42,409 bases of DNA from Sphingomonas pseudosanguinis (lineage in GTDB: Bacteria; Pseudomonadota; Alphaproteobacteria; Sphingomonadales; Sphingomonadaceae). The notes beneath the pieces are model-generated. The model ran no database searches and was not told the origin of the DNA. It worked only from the letters and a program-made list of their open reading frames with translations. Shown here in pieces: positions 32,909 to 41,160 of the stretch (position 1 is its first letter; each line of letters starts with the position of its first letter). The position numbers and the translations under genes were made by a program. The stretch is taken from positions 1 through 42,409 of the forward strand of contig NZ_JACIDH010000024.1 in the NCBI RefSeq assembly GCF_014196255.1, read 5' to 3'.

Positions 32909-34185
32909 CACTGGTTCCCCCCATTTGGCGCACGGGCGGTCAACCGCTCCACTTGCGCGCGGGCATTTTGATAATTGGCGAGAGCGTCGATCGCGGCGAC
33001 GCGAGTTTCTGCCAGCGTCCGTTCGGCATCGAGCAATTCGAGCTGGCCGAACTTGCCCTCCCGGTAGCCGATGCGCGCGATCCGCGCCGCCTCCTGCGCC
33101 GCCGCCAGCGCCGGACCCGATGCGGCCCGCGCCGTCGTCGCGGCATTCGCCGCCTGCGCTTGTGCGTCCGTGATCGCCTGTTCGATGTCGAGCGCGGTAA
33201 CGCGGCGCTGCGCGTCCGCTTGCGTCCGCTGCGCGGTCGCCTGTGCGATCGCGGCCCGGCCATTGTTGAACAGCGGAATCGGGATTGAGACGGTGAATAC
33301 GGCCGCCGTATCGTTGGTGGCCTCGAGCCGGCGCAGCGCCGGGCCTACGTTGAGGTCGGGTACGCGGTTGGCCCGTGCAAGCCGGACACCCGCTTCCGCG
33401 ATCGTGAAGTCGGCGTTAGCCGCCGCCAACGCTAGCGTGCCCGCCGTCTCTACTGGTGCCATCGGGCCGTAGACCGTCGCTCCGGGAAGCTGGTCGAGAA
33501 GCGTGTCATCCAGCGTACCATCGACCGGTCGTCCGATCCTGCGGGCGAGGTTTGCGCGGGCCGCTTCAGCCAAGCGAAGCTGACGCTCTACGTTCGCATC
33601 TGCGTTGATCCTCGCCACATCGGCTCGCTGCTGTTCGAGCGGTGATGCCCGTCCAGCTTGTACGCGAACGCTGGCACCGCGCAGCGCATCGCTGGCGATC
33701 CTCGCCTGGTCGCGTGCCGTCACGACGCGCCGTTCGGCTGCGACCGCTTCGACATAGAGCTGTGTCACCTGCAGCCGCACGTCAGCGGCAATGATCGCTG
33801 CCTGGATTTCGGCACGGCTTAACTGCGCGTTGGCGACCGCCACACGCGCGCCACGCTTGCCGCCTAGTTCGATTGGCACCGCGAACCCGACTGTGGACTC
33901 GGCACTGCGCAGCCCACGATAGGGTCCAGAGCCGATAATATTCTCAATCTGGCCCTGGACGACTGGATTAGGGCGCAGCCCAGCGACGGTGCGACCGGCT
34001 TGCGCGGCCTGAACCGCAGCAGTCGCCGCCTCCGATGCCGGTGCCGATCCGCCAGCCGCTGCGACGGCTTGATCGAGCGTGTAGACCGGGCCGGTCGGCG
34101 CATTTTGCACCGGCACGCCCGTTTGCGCCTGCGCAACCGTGGCGCACGACGCCGCGGCCAACAGGGCCGCGAGCAACATTTTCAT
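32908..34185 (-). CDS. czcC: Outer-membrane efflux channel (CzcC/TolC family)
   Basis: A 425-residue OEP-family protein with a signal peptide (MKMLLAALLAAASCATVAQA). Two long Ala-rich helical repeats follow, each with the TolC fold: VGFAVPIELGGKRGARVAVA around residues 100-120 and VFTVSIPIPLFNNGRAAIAQ around 290-310 mark the two beta/helix transitions. CzcC trimers form the exit duct of the Czc complex. ATG 34185 follows AGGATGATCC; the next gene czcB overlaps its stop. Confidence 0.93.
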   Translation of the reverse strand: MKMLLAALLAAASCATVAQAQTGVPVQNAPTGPVYTLDQAVAAAGGSAPASEAATAAVQAAQAGRTVAGLRPNPVVQGQIENIIGSGPYRGLRSAESTVGFAVPIELGGKRGARVAVANAQLSRAEIQAAIIAADVRLQVTQLYVEAVAAERRVVTARDQARIASDALRGASVRVQAGRASPLEQQRADVARINADANVERQLRLAEAARANLARRIGRPVDGTLDDTLLDQLPGATVYGPMAPVETAGTLALAAANADFTIAEAGVRLARANRVPDLNVGPALRRLEATNDTAAVFTVSIPIPLFNNGRAAIAQATAQRTQADAQRRVTALDIEQAITDAQAQAANAATTARAASGPALAAAQEAARIARIGYREGKFGQLELLDAERTLAETRVAAIDALANYQNARAQVERLTARAPNGGNQ

Positions 34186-34238
34186 TATGGATCATCCTGA
34201 CAAACAGCATCAGGCCGGAATCCGGCCAGCGGCGTTCG

Positions 34239-34568
34239 TCAGGCGTTCGGCGGCCTCAGTCCTGGCGCGACCGTGCTGGACGCGAGAACCTGATCGGCAC
34301 CCGCCAGCGGACGCATCCGCGCACCGTCCAGCGAGGGTGGCAGCTCGTCGGTCGAGGGTATCTGCATCGCCGAGCTGTGGCAGGTGCCGTGATGATGCGG
34401 CATCGCCTTGTCACTGTCGCCTTGCGACTGATCGGCGTCGCCATCGCTGTGCACCGCCCCGCTGCATTCGATCGTCGTCACACCCGGCAGCTCGCGCGCG
34501 TGCACGGTCGCCGACATCACCAGCGATGACGCGATCAGCACGAGGAAGAGGCGGATGAGACGGCTCAA
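34239..34568 (-). CDS. Small His-rich secreted protein at head of czc operon (DUF2946/CzcI-like)
   Basis: A 109-residue protein with a signal peptide (LIRLFLVLIASSLVMSATVHA) and a metal-binding-looking centre: TTIECSGAVHSDGDADQSQG and KAMPHHHGTCHSS, i.e. two cysteines with five nearby histidines. Small proteins of this kind, DUF2946 or CzcI, often head czc or cus operons and bind or sense periplasmic metal. The start is TTG 34568, since no in-frame ATG lies upstream. It is the first gene after the CadR-type operator and lies 53 nt before czcC. Confidence 0.75.
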   Translation of the reverse strand: MSRLIRLFLVLIASSLVMSATVHARELPGVTTIECSGAVHSDGDADQSQGDSDKAMPHHHGTCHSSAMQIPSTDELPPSLDGARMRPLAGADQVLASSTVAPGLRPPNA

Positions 34569-34706
34569 GGTGGGGACGCCCTAGCGCAATTTTGCTACGA
34601 GGTCATTGACGAACACGCGTTGACGGTCGCCGAAGCCGGCGGGCGTGTCGCACTGTCCTGGAAACCCGTTCGCTGACATAGCTCTCTCGATTCGAGCGTT
34701 CGCCAT

Positions 34707-34739
34707 GCTATATGAACCCTCATCCCACTAGAGGGTCAA
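34707..34739 (-). promoter_or_regulatory. MerR/CadR-type operator-promoter of the metal operon
   Basis: On the minus strand a -35-like TTGACC (34739-34734) is followed, after about 20 nt, by a -10-like ATATAG/TATAGC (34713-34707). The over-long spacer is the hallmark of MerR-family activated promoters. It carries the 21-bp dyad with arms ACCCT (34716-34720) and AGGGT (34732-34736), closely matching the ACCCT-N-AGGGT operator of CadR. It faces the metal operon and lies just before the divergent regulator gene. Confidence 0.7.
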
Positions 34740-34748
34740 GGCATTTCC

Positions 34749-35156
34749 ATGAAGATCGGCGAAATCGCCAAGCAAACCGGATTGAAGGTCGAAACCGTTC
34801 GTTTCTACGAGGCCGAAGGCTTGATCGATCCTCCGCTTCGCAGCGGAGGCAATTACCGGCTTTACGGTCGGTCCCACCTGGACCGTCTTTCCTTCATTAA
34901 GCGTTCGCGGGATCTTGGCTTCACCCTGGATCAAGTGCGGGCCCTCCTGCGACTGTCGGACGATCCAAGGGCATCGTGCGACGAAGTCGACGCCATCGCC
35001 GAAGAGCACATCGCGGTCATCGATCGTAAGCTCGCCGACCTGAACGCCTTGCGCAGCGAGATCGTCACATGGGGCGGATCGTGCAAGGCTTCTTCAATCG
35101 CCGAATGCAAGGTGATGGACGCGCTGACATCCTCCAGAGCGAGTGTAACGACCTGA
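34749..35156 (+). CDS. MerR-family metal-responsive regulator (CadR/PbrR-like)
   Basis: A 135-residue MerR-family activator. The winged-HTH is MKIGEIAKQTGLKVETVRFY then EAEGLI and GGNYRLYGRSHLDRL, followed by the long dimer helix. Cysteines are Cys77 (RASCDEVD), Cys112 (GGSCKAS) and Cys120 (AECKVMD), the three-thiolate pattern of CadR/PbrR that senses Cd, Pb or Zn. Start ATG 34749; a weak AAGG precedes it. It is divergent from the czc operon and next to a matching operator, so it should activate the operon when metal binds and also repress itself. Confidence 0.92.
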   Translation: MKIGEIAKQTGLKVETVRFYEAEGLIDPPLRSGGNYRLYGRSHLDRLSFIKRSRDLGFTLDQVRALLRLSDDPRASCDEVDAIAEEHIAVIDRKLADLNALRSEIVTWGGSCKASSIAECKVMDALTSSRASVTT

Positions 35157-35199
35157 AGCCTATCTCGCCAGATTGGGCTTGAGTCGAAGCAGGCGCGTG

Positions 35200-35660
35200 C
35201 GAACCTGCCGGACACGGGCTGAGCCGACGGCGCTCCCCGGCCAGCTCTCGCAAGCGCTGACGCGGGGTGCCGTCGTCGAGCCGCACCGCCTCATACCGGA
35301 CGCCCCAAGCGCAGAGCCGCCAATGTCGCAGGCACGCCGCCCGCTGAGCCCAAGCCGCTCACGGATGAGATGGACCGCTCGGCGCTTCGCGTCGGGCATC
35401 ACCAATTATTCCCGCGATCTCCTTCATCGCGGCAGCGTTGAGCATGGAATCCGCCCAGGATCGCTTCAGGCATACGTTATCGTCCTACAGCACCTTCAGC
35501 TATCGCGCTTCGGCAATCTCCAGGCCTTACTTGACCTTCCACTGTAGAAAGATCACGTCGCCTTTGCCATGCTTCCGGCATACGTCGGCGTCTTCGCGCC
35601 GGCCTCCTGCTCCTTCACGATCGCGGTGACCTGCTCGTCCGAAGTCTGCTCCTCTTCATC
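35200..35660 (-). pseudogene. Degenerate IS3-family transposase remnant (IS407-like orfA/orfB)
   Basis: On the minus strand, an orfA-like start at about 35659 reads in pieces: QVTAIVKEQEAGAK and traces of KAWRLPK, with several frameshifts. It is followed by an orfB-like start VMPDAKRRAV, then RERLGLSGRRACDIGGSA, a frameshift, and VRYEAVRLDDGTPRQRLREL AGERRR. These match the OrfA and the start of OrfB of IS407-group IS3 elements (VSxRRACR...VRY...LRxRLRELAxERxRFGYRRL). The rest of orfB is missing, so the element is a decayed fragment. No clear inverted repeats remain. Confidence 0.65.
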
Positions 35661-36464
35661 TGTCCGTCTCTTTCTCAAGGCGGACTTCACTTTGCTGTGG
35701 TCACATCCCATGGTAACACGTCACCCCAACCAACGCTTCTCAACGTCGGGGTATGAGCGCAAAGGACGACCGAGAGCGTGCTGGTTAGCTATACTTCAAG
35801 AGGACCACGGTCGAAAGACCGATTGGCGGTCTTCTCCTGCCACGTTTTACGCTCCAACTTGTGAGAAGCGTTCACGCTGACGGCGCACTAAACTCACCTT
35901 ACGATCCAAGCCGTTGCTTCTCAGGTAGGTGTATACGTCTGATGATGTGAGTTTTCCGCTTGAAAGCACGATCTTGTGCGAGGGGCCTTGTGCACACGTG
36001 CGATTGTGCGTGTTTGCACTTGCCTGGCGTTACGGGCAGGGCTCGTCTCCGACGACCCAAACTCGGCCGTTCAGACCGCCATCCCCGCTCCCAAACTCCT
36101 GCCATTCATTCATGTTCTGAATCGGGTTCGAAGGCCCAGGCCGTTCCCGATGCTGACCGGACGAGATTGGGACATTACTGCCGGTCGCCGACGCGAATGG
36201 GAACGTCCGGCTACGCCGAAACCGGTCGTTCGTAGAGCGCCGTGAAGGCAAGGTTACGGAACGCTCCAGAGCGGCCTGACGGCTCAAACCTCGATCAATC
36301 ACGGCGCGCTGGCTGTGATCAACTCGGGTCTGTGCTGTCGGCCTGCACCATCGGTGCCAATAAAATCTGGCACCATCGCGCACCCTCCTGTAGGCTGTCG
36401 AAGGGGAAAAAGTTCGAGGATCTGTCGGACAAGGCCCAATGTACGTAACTGGAAAGGAGGGCTG
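35661..36464. other. About 800 bp with no convincing gene, upstream of ietA
   Basis: Only short shadow ORFs occur. The composition is mixed and looks decayed. Near its end it carries the likely control region of the ietA operon: GCACCATCGGTGC palindrome at 36345-36357 and a second GCACCATCG at 36370-36378. AAGGAGG at 36454-36460 is the ribosome site of ietA. No RNA gene is seen. Confidence 0.45.
36345..36384. promoter_or_regulatory. Candidate operator repeats upstream of ietA
   Basis: GCACCATCG occurs twice, at 36345-36353 and 36370-36378, 25 bp apart. The first copy is part of the inverted repeat GCACC-ATC-GGTGC (36345-36357). A pair of repeats about two helical turns apart, 90 bp before the first gene of a toxin-like module, is a plausible binding site, but there is no known binding protein. 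Confidence 0.35.
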
Positions 36465-37457
36465 ATGTCCACAAATCAGATTGTCGCTCTCCTCAACTCG
36501 CACATCGAGGGGGACGAAGAGCAGTTCCTCTCCATAGCCCTGCAATATGCGGCGCAGCAGGCGCGCCAAGGCCATGCCGAGGAGGCTACCAAGCTCAAGC
36601 GCCTGGTTCAGAAGGCACGCGACCGCATCGTGGGTTCCTCCGCCGTGCAATCGCCTGTGCCGCTGGCTCGGCCCCGGTCCGAACTTCAGGGATTAGTCGA
36701 GAGCGGCTATCCCAAAATCAAGCTGGATACGATGGAGCTCGCCGATGGCATCCGCGAGCGTCTTTTCCGCGTAGTGCGTCAGCAATCCGAACGTGCGCGC
36801 TTGCGCGAGCACGGCCAGGTTCCGGCCACGCATCTTCTGCTGATAGGCCCTCCAGGGACAGGTAAGACGATGACCGCGTCCGCGCTGGCGGGCGAATTGC
36901 GGTTGCCGTTGTTTACGGTTCGCCTGGACTCCCTTTTCAGCCGGTTCTTCGGCGAGACTGCAGGCAAGCTGCGCGTACTGTTCGACCAGATCGCACAAAC
37001 CCGCGGCGTCTATTTGCTTGACGAGTTCGACGCGATCGGCGCGCGGCGTGGTGACCCCAATGACGTTGGCGAAATCCGGCGGGTACTGAACTCGGTTCTC
37101 GCCTTCATGGAGGAGCCCAACGCGTCGGATAGCCTGGTCATCGCGGCGACCAACCATGTCGAGATTCTCGACAAGGCACTGGCGCGTCGCTTCGACGAAG
37201 TGATCGAATATGCACCGCCCGGCGCCGATGCCGCGCGGTCGCTCTTGTCGCGGCGGATGGGCAAATTCAAACTCACGGTCAAAGCTTGGCAGCGCGTGGC
37301 GCCGCTTGCCGAGGGGCTAAGCCAAGGTGAGTTGGTCCGTGCCGCCGATATGGTCGTGAAAGACGCCATTCTCGAAGACGCGAAGGCACCGTCTGCGGAT
37401 CGCCTAATCCAGGCGCTTGAAGATCGGCAGGCATTTCGTCAGCGCTTCCATCGCTAG
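36465..37457 (+). CDS. ietA: AAA+ ATPase of an IetAS-like system (IetA)
   Basis: A 330-residue AAA+ ATPase. ATG 36465 follows AAGGAGG at 36454-36460; upstream in-frame codons are rejected. The N-terminal 90 residues are helical and likely bind the partner. The ATPase core has Walker A GPPGTGKT (128-135), Walker B LLDEFDAIG (Asp186, Glu187), sensor 1 IAATNH and arginine finger region LARRFDEVIEY. A C-terminal lid domain follows. In IetAS modules, known from an Agrobacterium Ti plasmid and listed among anti-phage systems, IetA is the ATPase partner that controls or opposes the protease IetS. It is followed after 65 nt by the protease gene. Confidence 0.85.
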   Translation: MSTNQIVALLNSHIEGDEEQFLSIALQYAAQQARQGHAEEATKLKRLVQKARDRIVGSSAVQSPVPLARPRSELQGLVESGYPKIKLDTMELADGIRERLFRVVRQQSERARLREHGQVPATHLLLIGPPGTGKTMTASALAGELRLPLFTVRLDSLFSRFFGETAGKLRVLFDQIAQTRGVYLLDEFDAIGARRGDPNDVGEIRRVLNSVLAFMEEPNASDSLVIAATNHVEILDKALARRFDEVIEYAPPGADAARSLLSRRMGKFKLTVKAWQRVAPLAEGLSQGELVRAADMVVKDAILEDAKAPSADRLIQALEDRQAFRQRFHR

Positions 37458-37522
37458 TGTCCTGGGAGACGAGCGAACCAAGAGGACCGCTCGGGGTAGC
37501 GGTGAGAAGAGTGTGAGGGGGC

Positions 37523-40093
37523 ATGCCCGAGAATAATCCAGGCGCGGCGCGCGATCTGCCGCATATTCCGATCCATCGCTGGCGCGAGAGCGCACAGTAT
37601 ACCTATCCCAAGACGCGTCGCGAACGCCGTGAGCGGCGTGACGATTATCATGCTCATGCCGAAGGCTTGTTGCAGCAGCTCGCAACGGCGCTTGGCGACG
37701 TGCCCGCCCCTAACGCCGATAATCGTATCGCGATCAATGGGTTGAAACGGGGTGTGCTGGTTGAACTCGATACAATAACGCCCGGCGAGCGCGCAAAGGC
37801 GACCAAGGTTCCGGCGCTCGATTTTCCGGGTCATGGGATCGCGGTTCTCAAGTCCGAGCGGCTTGAAGATCGTACCGAGAAGGCGATCGTTTTCGTCCCC
37901 GATGATGCGCGCAATTTTCTTAACGACAAGCTGACTGCCTACGGCAGTGAAAATCTGGGAAACCAGCCCCGCCCCGATATTGACCGGTTCGAGGTGATTG
38001 AGCATTTTCAACCCGCCGACAGCCGCGCGTTGCTTTCGACCGGATTGAGCGATGCCGACGCTGAATTCTGGTGGGAGCTTTGGCTCCGTCGTTCGAACGG
38101 CCAACATCCAGATGCGATTGCCGATGCCGTCGTCGCGATCTTCACTCAGGCCGGCTTGCAGGTGCACAGTGATCGCCTGCGGTTCCCGGATACGGCAATC
38201 CTGTTCGTTCACGCGAACTTGGCGAACCTGCTTGCGATCGCCGACCGGGTGCGCGGCACGATCACGGACATTCGCCAAGCGGCAGGGAATATCGAACTGC
38301 TTCTGACCGACAAAGGCGGTCTGGGGCAGCAGGAACTGGTTGATCATTATGCCGGTCGCCTGACCGCTGCTGAAGATGATGCGCCGGTCGTGTGTATCCT
38401 CGACACTGGCGTCTCCAGTGCGCATCCACTGATCGCGCCGGGTCTCGCCGGCGCATGGGCGGTCAATGCCGCCTGGAACAGCGACGACCATGCCCCCCAT
38501 GGCGGACACGGAACCGGCATGGCCGGCCTTGTCCTTCATGGCGATCTCGTCGGCCCACTCAGCGACGATCGCAAGGTCGCACTCGGTCATGCCGCGGAGT
38601 CGGTCAAGCTCCTTCCGCCTCTCGGCTTTCCGGCGACCGAACCGGCACGATGGGGCATCATCACGCAGGCGGCGGTGGCGGTGGCCGAGACGGAGCGGCC
38701 AAATGTTCCCCGCTCCTTCTGCATGGCAACGTCATCGGCGCACTTCAGCCCGGAAGCGCCCTCCAGCTGGAGCGGCGCTCTCGATCAAATCTGTGCGGGG
38801 TCGATGCTCGGAGAGCGCCAGAACAACGTAGCGGCCAAGGACCATCCGAAGCGGCTGGTCGTGATCGCCACCGGCAATATGATAGGTGGGCCGAAGGCCG
38901 ATGTTCTCCAGCATCACTCGCTGGAAGACCCCTCACAGAGCTGGAATGCCCTCTCGATCGGAGGGTATACGGCGAAAGTGGATTTGTCGGCCGCAGAGCC
39001 ACATCTCGTGCCGTTGGCCGCCGCCAATGAGAAAAGCCCGTTCAGCTGCGGCTCGCAACTGCTACCTCCCGACCTCACGCCGATCAAACCAGAAGTTCTG
39101 TTCGAAGCCGGCAATATGATGGTCGATGCGGCCGACAATTGCGACTGGCATACCGCCGTTTCGTTGGTGACCACCGGCAAGGATGTGGTCAATGAACCGC
39201 TGACGCCGTTCTGGGCGACCAGCGCCGCGTCGGGCATGGCCGGAAACTTCGTCGGCCGGCTGAACGCGGCACTACCGAATCTATGGCCTGAGACGTACCG
39301 TGCGTTGACCGTGCATTCGGCGGAGTGGCCGATGCCGATCCGCTCGAAGCTGATCGGGCGCGGACGAAGCTGGAAAACGCTGACGAAGGGCAAGAAGCAG
39401 CGGCTCCTGCGCGACGTCGGCTACGGTGTCCCGAATCTCGGCAAAGCGATCGCATCCGCCAAAAACGATGTGACGCTGTTCGTCGAGTCCAATATCCAGC
39501 CCTATGCAGCGTCTGCCGACGGGCGATCAGCCGTCTTCAATGAGGTTCATTTCTACGCGCTGCCTTGGCCTCGCGCGGCGTTGGAGGCTCTAGAAAATGC
39601 CTTGGTCGTGATGCGCGTGACGCTCTCCTATTTCGTCGAGCCAAACCTGACCGGAAGGGCGGGCACGCGCCCGGATACATACCGCTCCTTCGGCCTGCGG
39701 TTTGCGATGAAGAAGCGCCAGGAGACCGCGAACGAGTTTCGCCGCCGGCTGAGTGCTCTCGCCGGCGAGCGGGAGGAAGTTGGACAAGAGACGGATTACT
39801 GGTTGCTCGGGCCACAGGCGGTCCAAGCAGGATCGTTGCACTGCGATCTGTGGCGCGGGCCCGCGATCGATCTCGCACGGCATGACCAGATCGCGATCTA
39901 TCCGGTCGGCGGCTGGTGGAAGTCTCATGTCGGGCAGCGCCGCATGAATGACGTTGCACGCTATGCGCTGGGGATCTCGATCACCGCCCCTGAACAGGAT
40001 GTCGATCTCTACGCCGAAATCACGGCTGAAATCGAAGCGCGTATCGCTGCCGAGGTGGCCGTGGAGGCTGGCGCGGGAGGTGCAGCGGCGTGA
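37523..40093 (+). CDS. ietS: Subtilisin-like S8 serine protease of an IetAS-like system (IetS)
   Basis: An 856-residue S8-family protease without signal peptide, so it acts in the cytoplasm. The triad is intact: Asp294 in VVCILDTGVSSAHPLI, His329 in HGGHGTGMAGLVLHG and Ser567 in FWATSAASGMAGNF; the oxyanion Asn is in VVIATGNMIGG. The first 280 residues form an N-terminal domain and residues about 600-856 a C-terminal beta-rich domain plus Ala/Glu-rich end, both beyond a plain subtilase. In IetAS systems the protease is the toxic effector restrained by IetA, with plasmid-stabilising and anti-phage activity reported for the family. ATG 37523 follows GAGGGGGC. Its stop overlaps the next gene's GTG (GTGA). 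Confidence 0.87.
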   Translation: MPENNPGAARDLPHIPIHRWRESAQYTYPKTRRERRERRDDYHAHAEGLLQQLATALGDVPAPNADNRIAINGLKRGVLVELDTITPGERAKATKVPALDFPGHGIAVLKSERLEDRTEKAIVFVPDDARNFLNDKLTAYGSENLGNQPRPDIDRFEVIEHFQPADSRALLSTGLSDADAEFWWELWLRRSNGQHPDAIADAVVAIFTQAGLQVHSDRLRFPDTAILFVHANLANLLAIADRVRGTITDIRQAAGNIELLLTDKGGLGQQELVDHYAGRLTAAEDDAPVVCILDTGVSSAHPLIAPGLAGAWAVNAAWNSDDHAPHGGHGTGMAGLVLHGDLVGPLSDDRKVALGHAAESVKLLPPLGFPATEPARWGIITQAAVAVAETERPNVPRSFCMATSSAHFSPEAPSSWSGALDQICAGSMLGERQNNVAAKDHPKRLVVIATGNMIGGPKADVLQHHSLEDPSQSWNALSIGGYTAKVDLSAAEPHLVPLAAANEKSPFSCGSQLLPPDLTPIKPEVLFEAGNMMVDAADNCDWHTAVSLVTTGKDVVNEPLTPFWATSAASGMAGNFVGRLNAALPNLWPETYRALTVHSAEWPMPIRSKLIGRGRSWKTLTKGKKQRLLRDVGYGVPNLGKAIASAKNDVTLFVESNIQPYAASADGRSAVFNEVHFYALPWPRAALEALENALVVMRVTLSYFVEPNLTGRAGTRPDTYRSFGLRFAMKKRQETANEFRRRLSALAGEREEVGQETDYWLLGPQAVQAGSLHCDLWRGPAIDLARHDQIAIYPVGGWWKSHVGQRRMNDVARYALGISITAPEQDVDLYAEITAEIEARIAAEVAVEAGAGGAAA

Positions 40094-40896
40094 AGCGGAT
40101 TGATCTCGCCAATCTGCTGTCCTCCGCCACGAACATCGCCATGTTTGCGGAGAAGCTAGTCATGCAGACGCGCGGGCTCGGCACGCATGGTCATGCCGAG
40201 CTTCCGCCAGACCGGATGATCAGCACGTTCATGGCGAGCTTGGCCTATGTGTCGGATACCGCGAAGTGGCTCGATCTCCCGGCGACCGCTGCAGCGTGCG
40301 ATCGGTGCCATGGACTGGTCCGCTATTGGCTCCAAGGCGAACGCATTTTGATAAACCGCGAGCGCGGAGAGCAGCTCAGCGGCACCTGCTATCAGATCAC
40401 AACCTCGCTTGGCGATGAACTCGGGCGCCATCACACCTATGTAGTGGCACCGCGTGAAGGCGCGCTGATCGACAATGGCATCAGCTTGTTCGGGCTGGAG
40501 GTTGTCCAGACATTTCCCGACACCCGCGTGGATATCTCGGCCGGCGCGGCGTGTCTTGCGTATGAGCTCTGGACCGCATGCGTTATGCACATGATGCGCG
40601 TCGCGGAAACTGGAGTGGGCGCGCTCGCCGATCATCTTTCGGTAAAACGCGGCACCACCTGGGGCGGAACGATCGCCAACATCAATGAGGCGCTGAAGGA
40701 TGCAGCACGGATCAGGGGCGATGCTCAGCTGCGCGCATGGGCATCGGAAACCGGGACATATCTCAATTTCGTCAAGGACGCCTTCCGCAATCCGGCAATG
40801 CATCCCGAGCGTACCTTCTCGGCGGAGGAAGCGAAGATGATCTTCGACAACACCCGCGCGTTCATGCGCATGTTGACGCAACGCCTAACGCCGTGA
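40090..40896 (+). CDS. Third gene of the IetAS cluster, HEPN-like C-terminus
   Basis: A 268-residue protein translated from GTG 40090, which overlaps the ietS stop by 4 nt. It is not part of the standard two-gene IetAS description. The N-terminal half is a helical domain with a Cys-x-x-Cys (AACDRCHG, about 70-75). The middle reads CLAYELWTACVMHMMRVAET (about 155-174) and the C-terminus FRNPAMHPERTFSAEEAKMI (about 232-251). R233-N-P-A-M-H238 is an R-x4-H motif with the RN start typical of HEPN RNases, set between helices as expected. So a HEPN nuclease or HEPN-derived partner is plausible, by motif only. It could be an additional effector, a regulator or an antitoxin of the protease module. 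Confidence 0.7.
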   Translation: MKRIDLANLLSSATNIAMFAEKLVMQTRGLGTHGHAELPPDRMISTFMASLAYVSDTAKWLDLPATAAACDRCHGLVRYWLQGERILINRERGEQLSGTCYQITTSLGDELGRHHTYVVAPREGALIDNGISLFGLEVVQTFPDTRVDISAGAACLAYELWTACVMHMMRVAETGVGALADHLSVKRGTTWGGTIANINEALKDAARIRGDAQLRAWASETGTYLNFVKDAFRNPAMHPERTFSAEEAKMIFDNTRAFMRMLTQRLTP

Positions 40897-41160
40897 TCGC
40901 GACGACTAGCAGATCGAGCGGCAAGTTTCCTCGATTCTTCTTTGGACGCTGACAGGCAGCAAAGTCGCTAATCCCGACGGGCTCACAGGCGAGCGAAAGA
41001 AAGGCAGCTTTCAGGATCGGTCAAGCAGTTCGGAATGCAAGCAGGGCCCGTTGCGGATCGTCTGCTTCGATCAAACCGAACGGCAACTTTCGTCAGAACC
41101 GGACGTTCACCAGCGCGGATGTGGACGACTTGAATTGGTCGAGGATAGCCACAACCCTAG
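40897..41160. other. Intergenic region between the IetAS cluster and the IS5-type element
   Basis: About 260 bp with no ORF that resembles a gene, no clear hairpin-plus-T-run terminator and no RNA gene. It ends in CTAG at 41157-41160, the left flank of the IS element. Confidence 0.4.

Noticed and set aside
35173..35547. A 124-codon plus-strand ORF after the MerR gene
   Set aside because: It is the complement of the decayed IS3 remnant; the minus strand carries the transposase-like text.
36030..36650. A 206-codon minus-strand ORF overlapping the start of ietA
   Set aside because: It overlaps the well-supported AAA ATPase gene and has no family-like sequence or ribosome site; a shadow ORF.
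37454..38590. A 378-codon minus-strand ORF opposite the protease gene
   Set aside because: It lies entirely on the complement of the S8 protease, which has an intact catalytic triad; long antisense frames are common in GC-rich DNA.
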